Part shown: in pieces, positions 53,760-55,721 of the stretch | Position numbering within the stretch: position 1 is the stretch's first letter | Layout: each line of letters opens with the position of its first letter | Source of the DNA: Yoonia maritima | Lineage (GTDB): Bacteria > Pseudomonadota > Alphaproteobacteria > Rhodobacterales > Rhodobacteraceae | Reading direction: 5' to 3' | Length of the DNA: 55,721 bases | Assembly (NCBI RefSeq): GCF_003003285.1 | Contig: NZ_PVTP01000016.1 | Location: forward strand, 1-55,721 | Program-made: the position numbers and the translations under genes | The notes under the pieces: generated by a model | Seen by the model: only the letters and a program-made list of their open reading frames with translations | What the model was told of the DNA's origin: nothing | Databases searched by the model: none

Positions 53760-54131
53760 ATGACAAATTGGTACACTGCTGACCCGCACTTCGGGCATGA
53801 GAACATCATCCAGTTTTGCGACCGCCCGTTTCGGTCTGCCAATCACATGGATGCGGTTCTCATGCAGAACCTTTGGGCGAGGGTAGGACCTAGGGACGCT
53901 TTGTGGATCGTTGGCGACTTTGCGTTTGGGCAAAGAGCCAAGGACCGCGACTGGCTGGAAAAACTATTCGCAAAACTGCCCGGCGCCGAGAAGCATCTGA
54001 TCGTTGGCAACCATGATCTCGAGCCGACGCTCGCGCTGCCATGGACGAGCATCTCGCACCTGGCAGAAGTTCGCGATGGACCCAATAAGCAGGCCCATAC
54101 GTTGTGCCACTATCCCGCAACCAACGAGTAG
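53760..54131 (+). pseudogene. Calcineurin-like metallophosphoesterase, C-terminally truncated
   Basis: Metal-binding motifs TADPHFGHENI, VGDFAFG and LIVGNHDLE are intact over the first ~85 residues. Family members of this type run to about 160-180 residues and finish with a GHxH motif; here the frame ends at CHYPATNE (123 residues), just where LCHYP normally leads into that motif. The end overlaps the convergent Fic gene by 22 bases, so the 3' part was lost at this junction. The 180 bases upstream hold no assigned gene. Confidence 0.7.
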
Positions 54132-55213
54132 CTCGTACTCCGCCCACCCGCTTCATCTTTTTGCAAAGCACCGATCTCGATCAATTCGCGAATGTCCCGG
54201 CCCGCCGTGTCCTGAGAGCATTTCGCGATCTTGGCATACTTGGATGATGTCAGTTTGCCGTCAAATCCGTCCAAAAGCCGGTTTAGTATTTCTTGTTGCC
54301 GCACATTCAATGATGCTTTTGCATGTTTTTCCCAGAATCGGGCCTTGGCAAAGACCGTCGTCAGAATCTCGTCGGCTCCATCGAAAGCCCGGTCAAGACA
54401 CTGTAAAAACCAGTGCAGCCAAGGCGTGATATCAAGACCACCTTTTTGCGTCTTCTCAAGCATGTCGTAGTAGGCCTTGCGTTCATGCCGGATCTGAGTC
54501 GACATGCTATAGAACCGCTGTGGGCTTGCCTCGGATCGGGCCAGCGCCATATCTGCAATCGCGCGTGCAATGCGTCCGTTTCCATCTTCAAGGGGGTGGA
54601 TCGTGACAAACCAAAAATGCGCAATCGCGGCAATGATCACAGGGTCCGTTTCGGGCGGCGCAGCAAACCAATCGAGGAATATTGCCATCTCTCCATCAAG
54701 CCGGTCAGCATGCGGCGCTTCAAAATGAACACGCTCGCGCCCTATTGCGCCGGAAACGACCTGCATCGGTCCTACCTCTGCGGGCCGCCAAGCGCCCACA
54801 GTGATCTTTTGCATGCCACTGCGTCCATTCGGGAAGAGAGCCGCATGCCAGCCAAACAACCGTTCAGCATCAAGACGTTGGTCATAACCTTGGGTGGCGT
54901 CCAGCATCATCTCGACCACACCATCAACATTGCGATCAGCTGGGATCAATCCGCTAATATCGATCCCCAACCGTTTTGCAATGGATGACCGTACTTGGTC
55001 GTTGTCAAGCATCTCACCTTCAATTTCGCTGCTTTTGACAACGTCACTGGTCAACGTCCGCAACATCGCCTCATTGCGCAGATCAAAGCCCAAATCCTCC
55101 ATCCGCCCGAGCAATCTGCCCTGCCGATAGCGCACAGCGGCCAACTGCGCCGCTAGTGCTGCCTTATCCCATGTGAATGTTGGCCAGTCTGAGTGTTCAT
55201 GAATATAAAACAT
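54110..55213 (-). CDS. Fic-domain protein (second copy, different subfamily member)
   Basis: About 367 residues from ATG 55213. The inhibitory motif is SSEIEG (~61-66) and the catalytic motif HPLEDGNGRIAR (~206-217) is complete, so it is a class II AMP-transferase by family rules. A winged helix closes the protein (LTSSKYAKIAKCSQDTAGRD, then IRELIEIGALQKDEAGGRST). It shares architecture and the GGRSTSY ending with the Fic protein at 8166-9248 but is clearly diverged. The upstream TTG at 55258 falls inside the repeat array and is rejected. Regulation by the TCTCCGCA elements, perhaps by its own winged helix, is an inference. Confidence 0.85.
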   Translation of the reverse strand: MFYIHEHSDWPTFTWDKAALAAQLAAVRYRQGRLLGRMEDLGFDLRNEAMLRTLTSDVVKSSEIEGEMLDNDQVRSSIAKRLGIDISGLIPADRNVDGVVEMMLDATQGYDQRLDAERLFGWHAALFPNGRSGMQKITVGAWRPAEVGPMQVVSGAIGRERVHFEAPHADRLDGEMAIFLDWFAAPPETDPVIIAAIAHFWFVTIHPLEDGNGRIARAIADMALARSEASPQRFYSMSTQIRHERKAYYDMLEKTQKGGLDITPWLHWFLQCLDRAFDGADEILTTVFAKARFWEKHAKASLNVRQQEILNRLLDGFDGKLTSSKYAKIAKCSQDTAGRDIRELIEIGALQKDEAGGRSTSYSLVAG

Positions 55214-55216
55214 TTT

Positions 55217-55312
55217 ATCCGCACTTTTTGCGGAGATTGTAGTGCTTAATCTCCGCAAAAGACAAGAATAATCTCCGCATATATTGCGGAGAAACTAACT
55301 TTATTCTCCGCA
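55217..55312. promoter_or_regulatory. Array of TCTCCGCA elements upstream of fic
   Basis: TCTCCGCA occurs at 55250-55257, 55272-55279 and 55305-55312 and inverted at 55229-55236 and 55285-55292. A partial copy lies at 55217-55224. The first two full copies form an extended inverted repeat (TTTTGCGGAGATT with its complement, nine bases apart). The array starts four bases from the Fic start codon. Confidence 0.6.
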
Positions 55313-55451
55313 AATCAGTATTTAACCACTGGAAGTCTGATAAAACTGCATTCAGAATGATACATTATGAGCACTGTTTGGCACCTCATACTGCTGCCTC
55401 GCCCAACAGCGGCGGTCACGGAGATTCAAACCAGTCATTGAGGTGGATCAC

Positions 55452-55626
55452 ATGACGCTGGCAGAGTTGCCCAAGAAGTATGACGTGCATCCAACTCAGA
55501 TCGGTACTTAAAATCGAGCGGCGATAGAGAATATGGCGACCGCATTTACACGACCGGGTTCAGCCCCTGAGCAGATGAGTGCCGCCGAAGTGCACAAGCT
55601 GCATTCAAAGATTGACCAGCTCGTTC
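55452..55626 (+). pseudogene. Degenerate IS3-type OrfA of a second IS group
   Basis: The frame reads MTLAELPKKYDVHPTQIGT, then a stop, then continues with PEQMSAAEVHKLHSKIDQLV, the helix-turn-helix and zipper of the OrfA group with DVHPTQIGTWK. It contains a nonsense codon and is interrupted at 55627 by another IS end. The bases 55313-55451 hold nothing recognisable. Confidence 0.6.
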
Positions 55627-55721
55627 TGGACCTGTCGCGGATTTGTTCCGCTCCTTTGACTTGGTATTTTGCCTCAAAGGAGAAACGAAATGGCATCACC
55701 ACAACGAACCCCAGAATTCCG
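55627..55721 (+). mobile_element. IS3-family element copy 3, left end, continuing beyond the window
   Basis: The terminal sequence TGGACCTGTCGCGG is that of copies at 43036 and 44705. It has inserted into the orfA remnant of a different IS, so this is a nested insertion. Whether the element is complete cannot be seen. Confidence 0.65.
55690..55721 (+). CDS. IS3-family transposase OrfA, partial (runs off the window)
   Basis: ATG 55690 is preceded by AAAGGAG and opens MASPQRTPEFR, comparable to MGLKRTDEFR of copy 1. Only the first ten codons are inside the window. Confidence 0.6.
   Translation, partial: MASPQRTPEF

Overview
The window looks like part of an extrachromosomal replicon (plasmid or chromid) of an alphaproteobacterium of the Roseobacter group (Rhodobacteraceae). 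The reasons are a DnaA-like plasmid initiator divergent from a parA-parB pair, alphaproteobacterial-looking IS3-family elements, a ccdAB module, two Fic proteins and moderately GC-rich genes beside an AT-rich imported surface-polysaccharide block. No rRNA, tRNA or CRISPR array was seen. Identifications rest on motif recognition by eye, without database searches.

Layout. (1) 1-8.0 kb: an AT-rich capsule/Kdo block on the minus strand (kdsA, kpsF/kdsD, a GT4 glycosyltransferase and a fused Kdo-transferase-like/GT2/sulfotransferase protein), bounded by two IS3-type remnants in the same orientation. (2) 8.2-12.9 kb: a Fic protein and the replication/partition module (DnaA-like initiator, parA, parB), with repeats of the palindrome CTTCCCCGCGGGGAAG in and around parAB and TGTCCCCC repeats in the rep-parA gap. 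(3) 13.2-42.4 kb: one large system organised around a divergent AT-rich control region at 23.7-24.0 kb. Leftward runs two glycine-rich proteins, a one-module polyketide synthase (FAAL-KS-AT-KR-ACP-TE) and an aspartyl/asparaginyl beta-hydroxylase. Rightward runs six tightly packed genes for large beta-rich proteins (683 to 1,707 residues for the larger ones, including a DUF6603-type giant and a beta-propeller protein). A small APH-type kinase closes the locus in convergent orientation. (4) 42.4-55.7 kb: an accessory zone with IS6 and IS3 pieces, broken genes (HPP, resolvase, M20 amidohydrolase, metallophosphoesterase, ParA start), ccdAB, a GST/flavo-oxidoreductase/LysR group, an XRE regulator, a secreted protein and a second Fic gene behind an array of TCTCCGCA elements.

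How the parts fit. The rep/par module, ccdAB and possibly the Fic genes serve replicon maintenance. The Kdo block would feed a sulfated or Kdo-containing surface glycan; activation (kdsB) and export genes are not in the window. The 29-kb central locus is the most interesting part. Gene overlaps (ATGA at three junctions) and the shared divergent control region argue that a beta-hydroxy acyl product, a dioxygenase, a kinase and a set of giant structural-looking proteins belong to one pathway or one particle. No function is established from the sequence. The working idea is a lipid-modified or lipid-associated extracellular assembly.
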